Source: Christiangramia echinicola DSM 19838 (lineage in GTDB: Bacteria > Bacteroidota > Bacteroidia > Flavobacteriales > Flavobacteriaceae). Taken from it: a stretch of DNA of 64,000 nt. Both the position numbers and the translations under genes were made by a program. Shown here piece by piece: positions 17,383 through 26,526 of the stretch (position 1 is the first letter of the stretch; every line of letters begins with the position of its first letter). The notes beneath the pieces were generated by a model. The model saw only the letters and a program-made list of their open reading frames with translations. It made no database searches and was not told the origin of the DNA. The stretch covers positions 1 through 64,000 of the forward strand of contig NZ_AUHG01000018.1 of NCBI RefSeq assembly GCF_000423065.1, in the 5' to 3' direction.

Positions 17383-20300
17383 TTAAATTTTAATATTTAC
17401 TCCGAATGTATATACACCTGGGATAGGATAAGTTTGATTATCTCTACCATCTGGCACTTCAGGTGTAAATCCATTGTAATCAAAGAAGGTCAATGGGCGT
17501 TCTGCTGTAACGTAAAAACGAATATCTGGATTAAAATCTCCATTAAACTCTGGTAATGTATAACCCAGGGTTACATTCTGAAGTCTTACAAAGTCCCCTT
17601 TTTCTACAAAAAAGCTATTAAGGAATTGGTTACTCCAGGGGTTTCTTATACCTCTCGCAGATGGATAGTCATTTGAGGTACCTGGACCATTCCAGCGATT
17701 AACTGCAAAATCCCTATCTATATTAGGATCTGGTGTCTGGCGAATAGCAAATCGTTTCATATTCGCAATCACATTTCCTCCCTGTCCAATAACATTCAAA
17801 TTAAAATCGAATGCTTTGTAGTTAAGTCCGAGATTGAACCCAAAATTGTAAGACGGTAAATAAGAACCTAGATCTACTCTATCCTGAGCATCTATCACCA
17901 TATCACCATTATGATCTACAAATCTAAAATCTCCTGGCGCAACTGTTAAACCGTTTGCAATTGCTGCTTGTGCTGCTGGGTCGGCTGCAATTTCTTCAGG
18001 AGTCTGATAAACACCAGCAACCTCAAGGCCGAAAAATGAGTTGATACTTCCTCCAACAACGCTTCGCTGTGCCACATCTCCTCCAGAAGTAAGATTTTCC
18101 TGACCAGCAAGATCTAAAATTTCATTCTTCAAAGTAGAGAAATTAGCTCCAATGCTGTAACCAAAATCTTCTGATACCTGTTTATTCCAATCTATGGCAA
18201 TCTCGAATCCAGAATTTTCTATAATTCCTACGTTCTGTCTTGTTGAACCAGGTACTAAAAGTCTTGAAACCGGTATAATCGCATCTCTAGTTTCTCTTGT
18301 AAAATAGTCGGCCTCGATAGACAACTGACTATCAATTAACCTGGCAGAAATACCTACGTTGGTTTCTGCTGTAACCTCCCATTTTAAGGCTTCAAAATCA
18401 CTACTTGTTACTAATCCCGGGTATCGCACATCTCCAAAAGCGGCATCAACCTCTGTTGAAGTAATTCCTCCCGTACTTGCATTTACATTAGCGTTTCCTA
18501 ATTCACCCCAGCTAGCTCTTAATTTAAGGAAATCGAAAAAACCATCATCCATAAATGATTCTTCTGAAATCACCCAACCTAGACCAACGGTAGGGAAATA
18601 ACCCCATTTTTCCTGGTATTTACTTGTACCATCTGCTCTGAAAGTTCCATATAACAGGTAACGATCATCAAAATTGTAAGCAACACGTCCAAAGTATGAG
18701 AAGAAATACTGTTGCACACCATTGTCTCCAACGCCATCTACATCTATAGTTTTAGATAGATCCAGGAAATAAGACTCATCTCCTATTCCGGGACCATTTG
18801 GAAAGTTTAATCCTTTAGCCTCTAATTGTTCAAATGAACGATCTCTAAATGAGGTACCTGCCAGAACTGTTAGATTATGTTTTCCAAAATCATTATTATA
18901 TGTTAAGGTATTATCCCAGGTTTGTTCTGAAAGTGTTTCCTGTCTTTTAATTAATTCTGCATTCTCCCTGAATGCATTTCCGTTACCAAAGAAATAAGGA
19001 AGCCTAACCTCTCTTGTTTCTAAAGTTTCAAAATTATGAGAGTATACCGTTTTAAAAGTTAATTCTTCTGGTATCAATTCATAAGACAAATCAAACGTCA
19101 TTAAAGTATTACGGATTTTATTTCTGTTTTCCGTATTCTCCATTAGAGGAAATGGATTTTGAGGGCCTCTATATCCTAAATCCTGTGCATTAGCATAAGG
19201 TCTAGGAAATGCATCTGTTTTAGTTGTATCTAGAACTGGCATAATTGGCACTGCGAAATAAGCAGAGCTAAATGCCGCATCCTCTGGACGGTACCTAGTA
19301 GCATTACTAAAAATTGTGGAAACACCAGCTTTTAAGCGGTCGGTTATATCTACATTTACTTTAGACCTTATATTAAATCGCTCATAGTCATTTTTCATTT
19401 TTAAAATACCTTCTTGTGAAAACTGACTTAATCCTAATGAATAGGTCACACTTTCTGATCCACCTGTTACTCCTAAACTGTGATTTTGTATAAGAGCATC
19501 ACGTAAAATCAGGTCGTACCAATCTGTATTTACATCTGGTATATTTGGGTTTACTCTGCTACGGCCATAGCGTTGCATGGCATTCTCTATAAAACTAGCT
19601 TCTGCTGCAGAACCAGATTCTCGTGCTAGTGTAGCAAATTGTTCAGCATTTGATAACTTAACAACATTCTGAGCGATTTGCATACCTTGATAACCATCAT
19701 AGGTTATTTGAGGTTTCTGATTCTTTTTACCGGACTTAGTTTCAATTAAAACTACACCATTGGCAGCCCTTACACCATAAATAGCAGACGCTGAAGCATC
19801 TTTTAGAACTGAAATTGTTTCAATTTCCTCACTATTCAAGAAATCGATGTCATCATAAAAGACACCATCTACCACATATAATGGATCTGAAGCTCCATCT
19901 CCTGTATAAGAACCTAGACCACGTACCCTTATGGTTGGTGATGTACCTGGAGCACCGCTACTAACAACCTGTAAACCTGCTACTTTACCCTGGAGTGACT
20001 GCATTGCAGATCCAGAAGGAGTTCTAGCAATATCTTCAGATTTAATAGTACTTATAGACCCGGTTAAGTCTACCTTCTTTTGAGTACCATAACCAACTAC
20101 AACGACTTCGTCAAGTTGACCAGCATCCTCTTGTAATACAACAGGATAATTAGAACTTTCAGTTATTTCGACATCCTGGGGAGCAAACCCTAGAAATGTA
20201 ACTGTAAATGTATCTCCTACTTCAACGCCTTCCAATGAAAAGTTCCCGTCAAAATCGGTTACATCATAAATCTCCTTACCGTTAACTTTTATTTCTGCTC

Positions 20301-20421
20301 CCGGTAAAGGAACCTGATCGGCACCGGTTACGATACCACTAATGGTTTTGGTTTGTTGTGCCTGTGCTACTCCTGTTAGGACTAAAAAAAGAAGACAAGC
20401 AAAGAATAGTTTTACTTTCAT
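17383..20421 (-). CDS. susC: SusC/RagA family TonB-dependent outer-membrane transporter
   Basis: 1012 residues from the ATG at 20421, which gives the signal peptide MKVKLFFACLLFLVLTGVAQAQ. The open frame extends 26 codons upstream, but those codons overlap the promoter. The order is a carboxypeptidase-regulatory-like domain (GIVTGADQVPLPGAEIKVNG), the SusC block DEVVVVGYGTQKKVDLTGS, a plug domain with IRVRGLGS and DPLYVVDGVFYDD, and a beta barrel ending VYTFGVNIKI. It imports oligosaccharides using TonB-ExbBD energy. It is the first gene of the seven-gene operon. Confidence 0.95.
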   Translation of the reverse strand: MKVKLFFACLLFLVLTGVAQAQQTKTISGIVTGADQVPLPGAEIKVNGKEIYDVTDFDGNFSLEGVEVGDTFTVTFLGFAPQDVEITESSNYPVVLQEDAGQLDEVVVVGYGTQKKVDLTGSISTIKSEDIARTPSGSAMQSLQGKVAGLQVVSSGAPGTSPTIRVRGLGSYTGDGASDPLYVVDGVFYDDIDFLNSEEIETISVLKDASASAIYGVRAANGVVLIETKSGKKNQKPQITYDGYQGMQIAQNVVKLSNAEQFATLARESGSAAEASFIENAMQRYGRSRVNPNIPDVNTDWYDLILRDALIQNHSLGVTGGSESVTYSLGLSQFSQEGILKMKNDYERFNIRSKVNVDITDRLKAGVSTIFSNATRYRPEDAAFSSAYFAVPIMPVLDTTKTDAFPRPYANAQDLGYRGPQNPFPLMENTENRNKIRNTLMTFDLSYELIPEELTFKTVYSHNFETLETREVRLPYFFGNGNAFRENAELIKRQETLSEQTWDNTLTYNNDFGKHNLTVLAGTSFRDRSFEQLEAKGLNFPNGPGIGDESYFLDLSKTIDVDGVGDNGVQQYFFSYFGRVAYNFDDRYLLYGTFRADGTSKYQEKWGYFPTVGLGWVISEESFMDDGFFDFLKLRASWGELGNANVNASTGGITSTEVDAAFGDVRYPGLVTSSDFEALKWEVTAETNVGISARLIDSQLSIEADYFTRETRDAIIPVSRLLVPGSTRQNVGIIENSGFEIAIDWNKQVSEDFGYSIGANFSTLKNEILDLAGQENLTSGGDVAQRSVVGGSINSFFGLEVAGVYQTPEEIAADPAAQAAIANGLTVAPGDFRFVDHNGDMVIDAQDRVDLGSYLPSYNFGFNLGLNYKAFDFNLNVIGQGGNVIANMKRFAIRQTPDPNIDRDFAVNRWNGPGTSNDYPSARGIRNPWSNQFLNSFFVEKGDFVRLQNVTLGYTLPEFNGDFNPDIRFYVTAERPLTFFDYNGFTPEVPDGRDNQTYPIPGVYTFGVNIKI

Positions 20422-20482
20422 ACTTGTAAGGTGTTTTTGCTTAATTTGTATTAGAAAGATACGCTCAAGCACTAAGTTTACG

Positions 20483-20514
20483 CAAACGTTATAGTACACA
20501 TCTACTACATCAAA
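20483..20514 (-). promoter_or_regulatory. Probable sigma-ABfr promoter of the PUL operon
   Basis: On the minus strand a TTTG (-33) at 20514-20511 is followed after 20 bases by AACGTTTG at 20490-20483, one mismatch from the Bacteroidota -7 consensus TAnnTTTG. The predicted start leaves a leader of about 55 bases before susC. Confidence 0.5.
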
Positions 20515-20610
20515 CTAATTTAAACTTTATAAGCCTAATTTACAAGTACTTACATAGACAATGAAGTATATTTTTTATTAAAAAAAAGATGAATGATGTA
20601 GTAATGTAGT
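20503..20610. promoter_or_regulatory. TACTACATCA inverted repeat, candidate operator of the PUL regulator
   Basis: TACTACATCA at 20503-20512 has its exact reverse complement at 20594-20603, 81 bases away. A second, partial minus-strand copy (ACTACAT) adjoins it at 20604-20610. The susC-proximal arm overlaps the -33 element. These are likely binding sites for the adjacent LuxR-type regulator (inference). Confidence 0.5.
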
Positions 20611-20649
20611 GGTGTTATTTTCATAATTTTTTGTCTTTTTCTTAAGAAT

Positions 20650-23388
20650 TCAAAAATTCTTAATTAGAAATTTTGTCAAATTCACATCACTATCAAGATC
20701 CATTTTTTTGCGTAATCTATAGCGATGTACCTCTACTCCTCGCACTGAAATTCCCATTAATGGGGCGATCTCCTTTGAGCTTAAGTTCATCTTTAAATAT
20801 GAACATAGTTTTAAGTCTTTACTCGTAAGCCTGGGATATTTTTGTAGGACATCCTTAAAGAAGTCTTCATGAACTTCATTAAAGTTAGTTTCAAACACCT
20901 TCCACTCATCCTTATTCTTAACTGCATTATTAATCTTATTCATAATATGTTTCAGGCGAAATTGATTGGAAAACTTGCCTTTATCCTTATTTAACTCTCC
21001 CTGAATCTCCATTAAAACTTCGTTCTTCTTTGCAGCCATCATAGTAGTATTGGCTAATTCCTTTCTTTTCAAGTCGATCTCGTTTATTAACCTTTCCTTT
21101 TCGATACGGTTTAATCTCTCAGAATGTTCCTTTTCAAACTTCGCTTCCAACTGCAACTGATGTTTTTTGAGTTTTTGTTGATTCATCCAATAAATGAAGA
21201 AGATTAATGCCAGTACAATTAGAAGATAAACCAATTTCATGTATCCCGAAAAATACCAAGGAGGTGCAATAGAAAATTCAAAATTAGTAGTTGAAACTTC
21301 ATTATTATTTCCAGAAGCACTTAATTTCAAGTGGTAATTTCCATGTTTCAGATTCCGGAAATTTAAAGTTCCGGATTCTATAGTACCACTTAGCGTCTCT
21401 TCTCCATCCAGGTTATATCTTAATTTATTAGCTTTCGAAACCGGCATTCCAGCTTTCACAGTAATATTATGTGAATTTTTATAAGATATAACCGGCTTTT
21501 TCTCCAATGAGTACCGTTGAATATCATCAGAGAATTCCTTTAAAAAAGGTTGACTAACCCATTGCTCCTTATTTTCCTTTCGAAGTATATTTAGATTAAT
21601 CCGGGCAAAACCATCATTAAGTGTTACATAACATATGGAGTCATTTTCCAGGATAAAATTCTCATTAGACTTTACAAGACGAAAATTTAAATCCTTTGGT
21701 CCCAGTGAAATTTGTTCATCCATAAGATCGGAAATTAGCAAATTCCCTGTTTCAGAATTTACAAACACATAGTGATCCGGACCATTACTGATCAATCCAG
21801 ATCCATTAAAACTCTTTAATTCATTAAATAGTTGAAAGTCATCCTGAAATGGATTGTATTTAAACCACTGATCATTGACATAAGCAATAATCTGGTTATT
21901 GATCTTATACACCTTGGGATTAAAATTCTCATTATCACCAAGTGATCTAATTTTTTCAATCTTCAGATCTTCAAAGTCACTATGAGAAATCTTATAGATG
22001 CCTTCATAAGGATGGGCTGCCCAGAATGTATTAATATCTTCAAAAACCACATTCTTCACAGGAAAGTTGAGTTCCTCAAGTTCACGTAAATCTCCGCTAT
22101 TTCTATTATATTTACTTACTCCAGTATAATGTGATATCAATAAATTGCTTGTGGTCTCATTTATTCTATCTATAGAGAAACTTCCTGTTCTGGTATCTAT
22201 GGGAATGAAACTTTTATCAATTATTTGATATACTCCCGTATTATGATTGGCATAAAGCACACCATCAATTTCTTCAAGATTCCAGGTGTGATCACCGGCA
22301 TTTTCAATTAACTGGAGCGCATCTCCGGTGAAACTATAAACTCCGGTATTGCTAGCAAGATAAAAATCACCTCTATATTTATGTAAATCATATACCGCAC
22401 CTAACTCACCGGTATTATCGGTATAAAATTTTATAGGAGCATTGAGATCTATCCTATCTACCCCTTTGTCCAGTGCTAACCAGAGTTTTTCCTTCGCGTA
22501 AGAAATACCAAGAATAGTATTATTCTGTAAGCCTGAAGTTCGGTTATATATATGAAAATCATCAGTCTTTAAATTATACTGAGCAATACCATTTTTAATA
22601 GTGCCTAATATTATTTCATCATTAGAAACAGATACTATATGATTTAGTTCAGAACGCTTAAGTAGTTCATTTAAATCAGGGTTTACCACCTTTGACAGCT
22701 TCTCATTAGAATATACATAAAGTGACTCTTTGCTTCCTATATAAAGTGTATCTCCCTTAGCTTCAATATCAATTATATTCACCCCATCCAAAAGGCTTAG
22801 ATCTCCCTGTAACTTTTTAATATTCTGATCCTTATCTAAATAAGACAACCCATTCTTCCTGGGAGCAAAGATCAATTTATCTTTATAAACCCCTAGAGCC
22901 GTGGAAACCACATCTTCTACTTTAGAAATCCTGTTTTCCCTATATTCATAAACTGCTCCAAAGGATCTAAAATAAATAGCCCCATTATGGGAGGTGATCT
23001 CCCAGAATTCGTCACTATTCATCCCGAATTTTTCCAATAATGGAGTTAATGATATATAATCCATACAACCATTAGGTGTTCTTTCCCAATACCCAAACTC
23101 CTGATAAGAACCAGTATAAACGCGATCATTATGTGGATATACAGAACGAATAATAGATTGACTTTCTAACGGAAATAATTCCCAGCTCAATCCGTCGAAT
23201 ACAAGTAATCCTTGATTATTTGCGGTATAGATCACCCCACTATCATCTACCGCAATATCCCAGTTTTGACTAGCTGCAGAATAATCTGTAGGTGAATAGT
23301 TTTGTATAGGTGGCACCAACTCTTGCGAATAAGTCTTGTTTAACAACAATCCTATTAAAATCAAGCATTTAAATGCATATATTTTCAT
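20650..23388 (-). CDS. Membrane-bound propeller-sensor / LuxR-type HTH transcription regulator of the PUL
   Basis: 912 residues. A signal peptide is followed by a long beta-propeller sensor (about residues 40-640, repeated YTANNQGLLVFDG-like blades). Then come a Y_Y_Y-type Ig domain (about 650-700), one membrane helix (about 713-736, KLVYLLIVLALIFFIYW), a coiled coil (about 740-800) and a C-terminal LuxR-like HTH (LTSKDLKLCSYLKMNLSSKE, then GVEVHRYRLRKKM). No histidine-kinase or receiver domain is present, so a periplasmic ligand would act on DNA binding directly across the membrane. It is unlike hybrid two-component systems, which carry the same sensor. It stands between susC and the sulfatase and probably controls both. 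Confidence 0.88.
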   Translation of the reverse strand: MKIYAFKCLILIGLLLNKTYSQELVPPIQNYSPTDYSAASQNWDIAVDDSGVIYTANNQGLLVFDGLSWELFPLESQSIIRSVYPHNDRVYTGSYQEFGYWERTPNGCMDYISLTPLLEKFGMNSDEFWEITSHNGAIYFRSFGAVYEYRENRISKVEDVVSTALGVYKDKLIFAPRKNGLSYLDKDQNIKKLQGDLSLLDGVNIIDIEAKGDTLYIGSKESLYVYSNEKLSKVVNPDLNELLKRSELNHIVSVSNDEIILGTIKNGIAQYNLKTDDFHIYNRTSGLQNNTILGISYAKEKLWLALDKGVDRIDLNAPIKFYTDNTGELGAVYDLHKYRGDFYLASNTGVYSFTGDALQLIENAGDHTWNLEEIDGVLYANHNTGVYQIIDKSFIPIDTRTGSFSIDRINETTSNLLISHYTGVSKYNRNSGDLRELEELNFPVKNVVFEDINTFWAAHPYEGIYKISHSDFEDLKIEKIRSLGDNENFNPKVYKINNQIIAYVNDQWFKYNPFQDDFQLFNELKSFNGSGLISNGPDHYVFVNSETGNLLISDLMDEQISLGPKDLNFRLVKSNENFILENDSICYVTLNDGFARINLNILRKENKEQWVSQPFLKEFSDDIQRYSLEKKPVISYKNSHNITVKAGMPVSKANKLRYNLDGEETLSGTIESGTLNFRNLKHGNYHLKLSASGNNNEVSTTNFEFSIAPPWYFSGYMKLVYLLIVLALIFFIYWMNQQKLKKHQLQLEAKFEKEHSERLNRIEKERLINEIDLKRKELANTTMMAAKKNEVLMEIQGELNKDKGKFSNQFRLKHIMNKINNAVKNKDEWKVFETNFNEVHEDFFKDVLQKYPRLTSKDLKLCSYLKMNLSSKEIAPLMGISVRGVEVHRYRLRKKMDLDSDVNLTKFLIKNF

Positions 23389-23419
23389 ACTGTGTATAGC
23401 TTTGAGCAGTTGTTGTGCA

Positions 23420-23442
23420 GGTGAAAATTAATAATTTTCACC
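23420..23442. promoter_or_regulatory. Perfect palindrome in the divergent regulator/sulfatase promoter region
   Basis: GGTGAAAATTA and TAATTTTCACC are 11-bp arms around a single central base. The site lies between the regulator start (23388) and the sulfatase start (23481), a typical place for an operator that controls both genes. Confidence 0.5.
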
Positions 23443-23480
23443 GAAAACTTTCGTAAATTTCAGTTTTTAAAATCGATTTC

Positions 23481-25175
23481 ATGCATAAATATCACTTTTC
23501 TTCTACATCCTTAATACTCCTTTTGATTTCAATTTCAATTTTCACAGGTTGTGGAGATAAAAAAGAAAAAGAAACGAAAAAAACAGACGTTCAAAAACGA
23601 CCAAACATTGTTTTTATAATGACCGATGATCACGCAGCACAGGCAATAAGTGCATATGGTCATCCGGTAAGTCAATTAGCACCAACTCCGAATATTGACA
23701 GGATCGCAAATAATGGTGCTCGCTTTTTAAATAATTTCTGTACAAATTCTATTTGCGGGCCTAGTCGAGCAGTAATTTTAACTGGAAAATTCAGTCATAT
23801 TAATGGATTTAGGATGAATGGCGAGACCTTCGACGGCTCCCAGCCCACATTACCTAAATTCCTGAAAGAAGCAGGGTACCAAACCGCTATAGTTGGAAAG
23901 TGGCATCTACATGGAAGACCACAAGGTTTTGACTACTGGAATATTTTAAATGACCAGGGCAACTATTATAACCCGCAATTCATAAATGAAAAGGATACAA
24001 CTATTATAAATGGCTACGCTACCGATATAATAACCGATATGGGTATTGAGTGGATTGATGTAAAAAGAAAAAAAGATGAACCCTTTTTCCTGATGGTACA
24101 TCATAAAGCGCCACACCGAAACTGGATGCCACCCCTTAGACATATAAATACCTATGACTCGATTAATTTCCCGTTACCAGATTCATACTTTTCCAAGCAT
24201 AAAGGACAGGTAGCCTCTCAACAGCAACTTCAAACTATATATGAAGATATGTATGATGGTCATGACCTCAAACTTAGCGTTGCTAAAGGGAGTGATTCAC
24301 TAAGAATTAATCCATGGACTTCCGATTTTGATAGAATGACAGATGAGCAAAGACAAGCATGGAATAATGGTTACAGACCCAAAAATGATGCTTTTCATGA
24401 TGCCAATTTAAAAGGGAGGGAACTTGCAAAGTGGAAAGGTCAGAGATACCTTCGAGATTACATGGGTACCGTGAAAGCTGTAGATGAAGGAGTAGGTAAA
24501 ATCCTTGATTATCTTGAAAAAGAAGGCCTTACCGAAAATACAATTATCGTATACACTACAGACCAGGGATTCTATCTCGGCGAGAAGGGTTTCTTCGACA
24601 AACGTTTTATGTATGAAGAATCATTGGCTATGCCATTACTAATTCAATATCCAAATGCGATCCAAAAAGGAATTACTATAGATGCCCTTACTCAAAATCT
24701 TGACTTCGCTCCTACCTTTCTTGATTTTGCAGGCGCTAAAATACCAGAGGCCATGCAAGGTAAATCCTTGAAACCGTTATTAACATCTAATCCTAGTTCA
24801 GAAAAATTCAGAAATGCTGTGTATTATCATTATTACGATTTTCCTGCATTCCATATGGTAAAAAGGCATTACGGAATTAGAACAGACAGATATAAACTAA
24901 TTCACTTCTATGACGATATAGATGAATGGGAGCTTTACGATCTTAAGGAAGACCCAAAGGAAGAGAACAATCGTTATAATGATCCCGAGTATGCGTCAAT
25001 TCAGAAAGAATTACATGCGGAATTGAATGAGCTACAGGAGAAATATGAGGTTACAGAAAAAGAATTTCAGACAACACCGAAGGAAAAAGTTGAGCAGGCC
25101 TATAAAAACTTTGCCCGACTGGCAGGCGAAGATCCTGATACCTATCCCGAAGAAAAGTCTAACGAAGTTAATTGA
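23481..25175 (+). CDS. Type I sulfatase lipoprotein (formylglycine-dependent)
   Basis: 564 residues with a lipoprotein signal (SIFTGC). The S1 sulfatase signature C-G-P-S-R begins at Cys92, the residue turned into formylglycine by a maturase. Metal ligands are visible in IVFIMTDDHA and in YTTDQGFYLGEKG, and the substrate-side Lys/His are in GKWHLHG and HHKAPH. The layout resembles N-acetylglucosamine-6-sulfatase/arylsulfatase-like PUL enzymes. It is expected to remove sulfate esters from a glycan in the periplasm or at the surface. Its divergence from the regulator ties it to the locus, although GH144 substrates are not normally sulfated. No maturase gene is in the window. Confidence 0.9.
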   Translation: MHKYHFSSTSLILLLISISIFTGCGDKKEKETKKTDVQKRPNIVFIMTDDHAAQAISAYGHPVSQLAPTPNIDRIANNGARFLNNFCTNSICGPSRAVILTGKFSHINGFRMNGETFDGSQPTLPKFLKEAGYQTAIVGKWHLHGRPQGFDYWNILNDQGNYYNPQFINEKDTTIINGYATDIITDMGIEWIDVKRKKDEPFFLMVHHKAPHRNWMPPLRHINTYDSINFPLPDSYFSKHKGQVASQQQLQTIYEDMYDGHDLKLSVAKGSDSLRINPWTSDFDRMTDEQRQAWNNGYRPKNDAFHDANLKGRELAKWKGQRYLRDYMGTVKAVDEGVGKILDYLEKEGLTENTIIVYTTDQGFYLGEKGFFDKRFMYEESLAMPLLIQYPNAIQKGITIDALTQNLDFAPTFLDFAGAKIPEAMQGKSLKPLLTSNPSSEKFRNAVYYHYYDFPAFHMVKRHYGIRTDRYKLIHFYDDIDEWELYDLKEDPKEENNRYNDPEYASIQKELHAELNELQEKYEVTEKEFQTTPKEKVEQAYKNFARLAGEDPDTYPEEKSNEVN

Positions 25176-25227
25176 GCTCAACTAAAACTGAAATGAGCTA
25201 ATTATTATTTCAGGTTTTTTAAATGAT

Positions 25228-25264
25228 AATTGGAATTTTTCCTAATTTTGGAAAAATTCCAATT
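25228..25264. promoter_or_regulatory. Perfect 15-bp inverted repeat around a TAATTTTG promoter element
   Basis: AATTGGAATTTTTCC and GGAAAAATTCCAATT flank a 7-base spacer and end two bases before the ATG at 25267. The spacer plus the next G reads TAATTTTG, a full match to the -7 consensus TAnnTTTG. A repressor bound here would cover the promoter, or the RNA hairpin would hide the start codon. Confidence 0.65.
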
Positions 25265-25266
25265 TT

Positions 25267-26526
25267 ATGGATTTCGACCGAATTAAAGAAAAACTAAATA
25301 TTCTAGCCGATGCTGCTAAATATGACGTTTCCTGCTCCAGCAGTGGTAGCAAAAGAAAGAATAGTAATAAAGGATTAGGTGATTCATCAGGAATGGGTAT
25401 TTGTCATTCCTATACACAAGATGGCCGCTGCGTATCTCTGCTTAAGATATTACTTACTAATCATTGCATTTTTGATTGTGCTTACTGTGTGACCAGGAAA
25501 AGCAACGATATTAAAAGAGCTGCATTCAAGGTACAGGAAGTGGTTGATCTTACCATTAGCTTTTACCGGAGAAATTATATAGAAGGATTATTTCTTAGTT
25601 CGGGCATCTTTAAAAGTCCAGACCATACGATGGAGCGATTAATTCAGGTCGCTAAAAAACTTCGGAAAGAAGAAAATTTCAATGGATATATTCATTTAAA
25701 AAGCATCCCCGGCGCCAGTGATGAACTCATGAGAGAAGCTGGACTCTATGCCGATAGATTAAGCGTAAATATTGAGATCCCTACTAAATCGGGACTAAAA
25801 CTACTTGCACCAGATAAAAAACACGAAGATTTCATGAAACCTATGAAAAAGGTTAAAGATGAGATCATTCAATATAAACAGGAATCTAAATTAATTAAGA
25901 GTACCCCTAAATATGCCCCTGCCGGTCAGAGCACCCAAATGATCGTAGGAGCAACAGGAGAGAGTGACCGAGATATAATGTATTCTTCTGCTTTTTTCTA
26001 TAAGAATTATAATATGAAACGGGTTTATTACTCTGGCTACGTACCAATTAGTACAGACCCCAGACTTCCGGCTATTGGAACCCAGGTTCCCATGCTTCGG
26101 GAAAATAGATTATATCAGACAGACTGGCTTATGCGCTTCTATGGTTTCGATATCAGGGAGTTATTAAATGACAGTTTTCAACATTTAGATATGGAAGTAG
26201 ACCCGAAATTAAGCTGGGCTCTACGTAACCGTCATCTCTTCCCTTTAGATATTAACATGGCTGATAAACAACTCTTACTAAGGGTTCCGGGAATAGGATT
26301 AAAATCTACAAATAAGATCGTCCAGGCCAGAAAATATAGAAAGCTCAACTGGCAGCACCTTCAAAAAATAGGTATCGCCATAAATCGTGCAAAGTATTTT
26401 ATTACCTGTGATTCCCGTGAAAAAGAATTGAAAGATCTAACCAGTGAGCAACTTAAACAAGTTATAATTAAGACCTCCCAAAGTAAATTCAGAAAAGAGT
26501 TAAGCCCACAACTAAGTTTATTTTAA
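25267..26526 (+). CDS. Putative DNA modification/repair radical SAM protein
   Basis: 419 residues. The radical SAM cluster motif is C67-x3-C71-x2-C74 (NHCIFDCAYC), preceded by the family motif GICHSYTQDGRCVSLLK. A C-terminal helix-hairpin-helix region (LLLRVPGIGLKSTNKIVQARK) suggests DNA contact. This matches the rSAM_link_UDG family (TIGR03916), always found beside a DUF4130 protein that is sometimes fused to uracil-DNA glycosylase. It is related to spore photoproduct lyase, but the reaction is not established. A one-base overlap (TAATG) with the next gene shows translational coupling. Confidence 0.88.
   Translation: MDFDRIKEKLNILADAAKYDVSCSSSGSKRKNSNKGLGDSSGMGICHSYTQDGRCVSLLKILLTNHCIFDCAYCVTRKSNDIKRAAFKVQEVVDLTISFYRRNYIEGLFLSSGIFKSPDHTMERLIQVAKKLRKEENFNGYIHLKSIPGASDELMREAGLYADRLSVNIEIPTKSGLKLLAPDKKHEDFMKPMKKVKDEIIQYKQESKLIKSTPKYAPAGQSTQMIVGATGESDRDIMYSSAFFYKNYNMKRVYYSGYVPISTDPRLPAIGTQVPMLRENRLYQTDWLMRFYGFDIRELLNDSFQHLDMEVDPKLSWALRNRHLFPLDINMADKQLLLRVPGIGLKSTNKIVQARKYRKLNWQHLQKIGIAINRAKYFITCDSREKELKDLTSEQLKQVIIKTSQSKFRKELSPQLSLF

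Noticed and set aside
20422-20499. 26-codon N-terminal extension of susC
   Set aside because: It destroys the signal peptide and overlaps the likely promoter.
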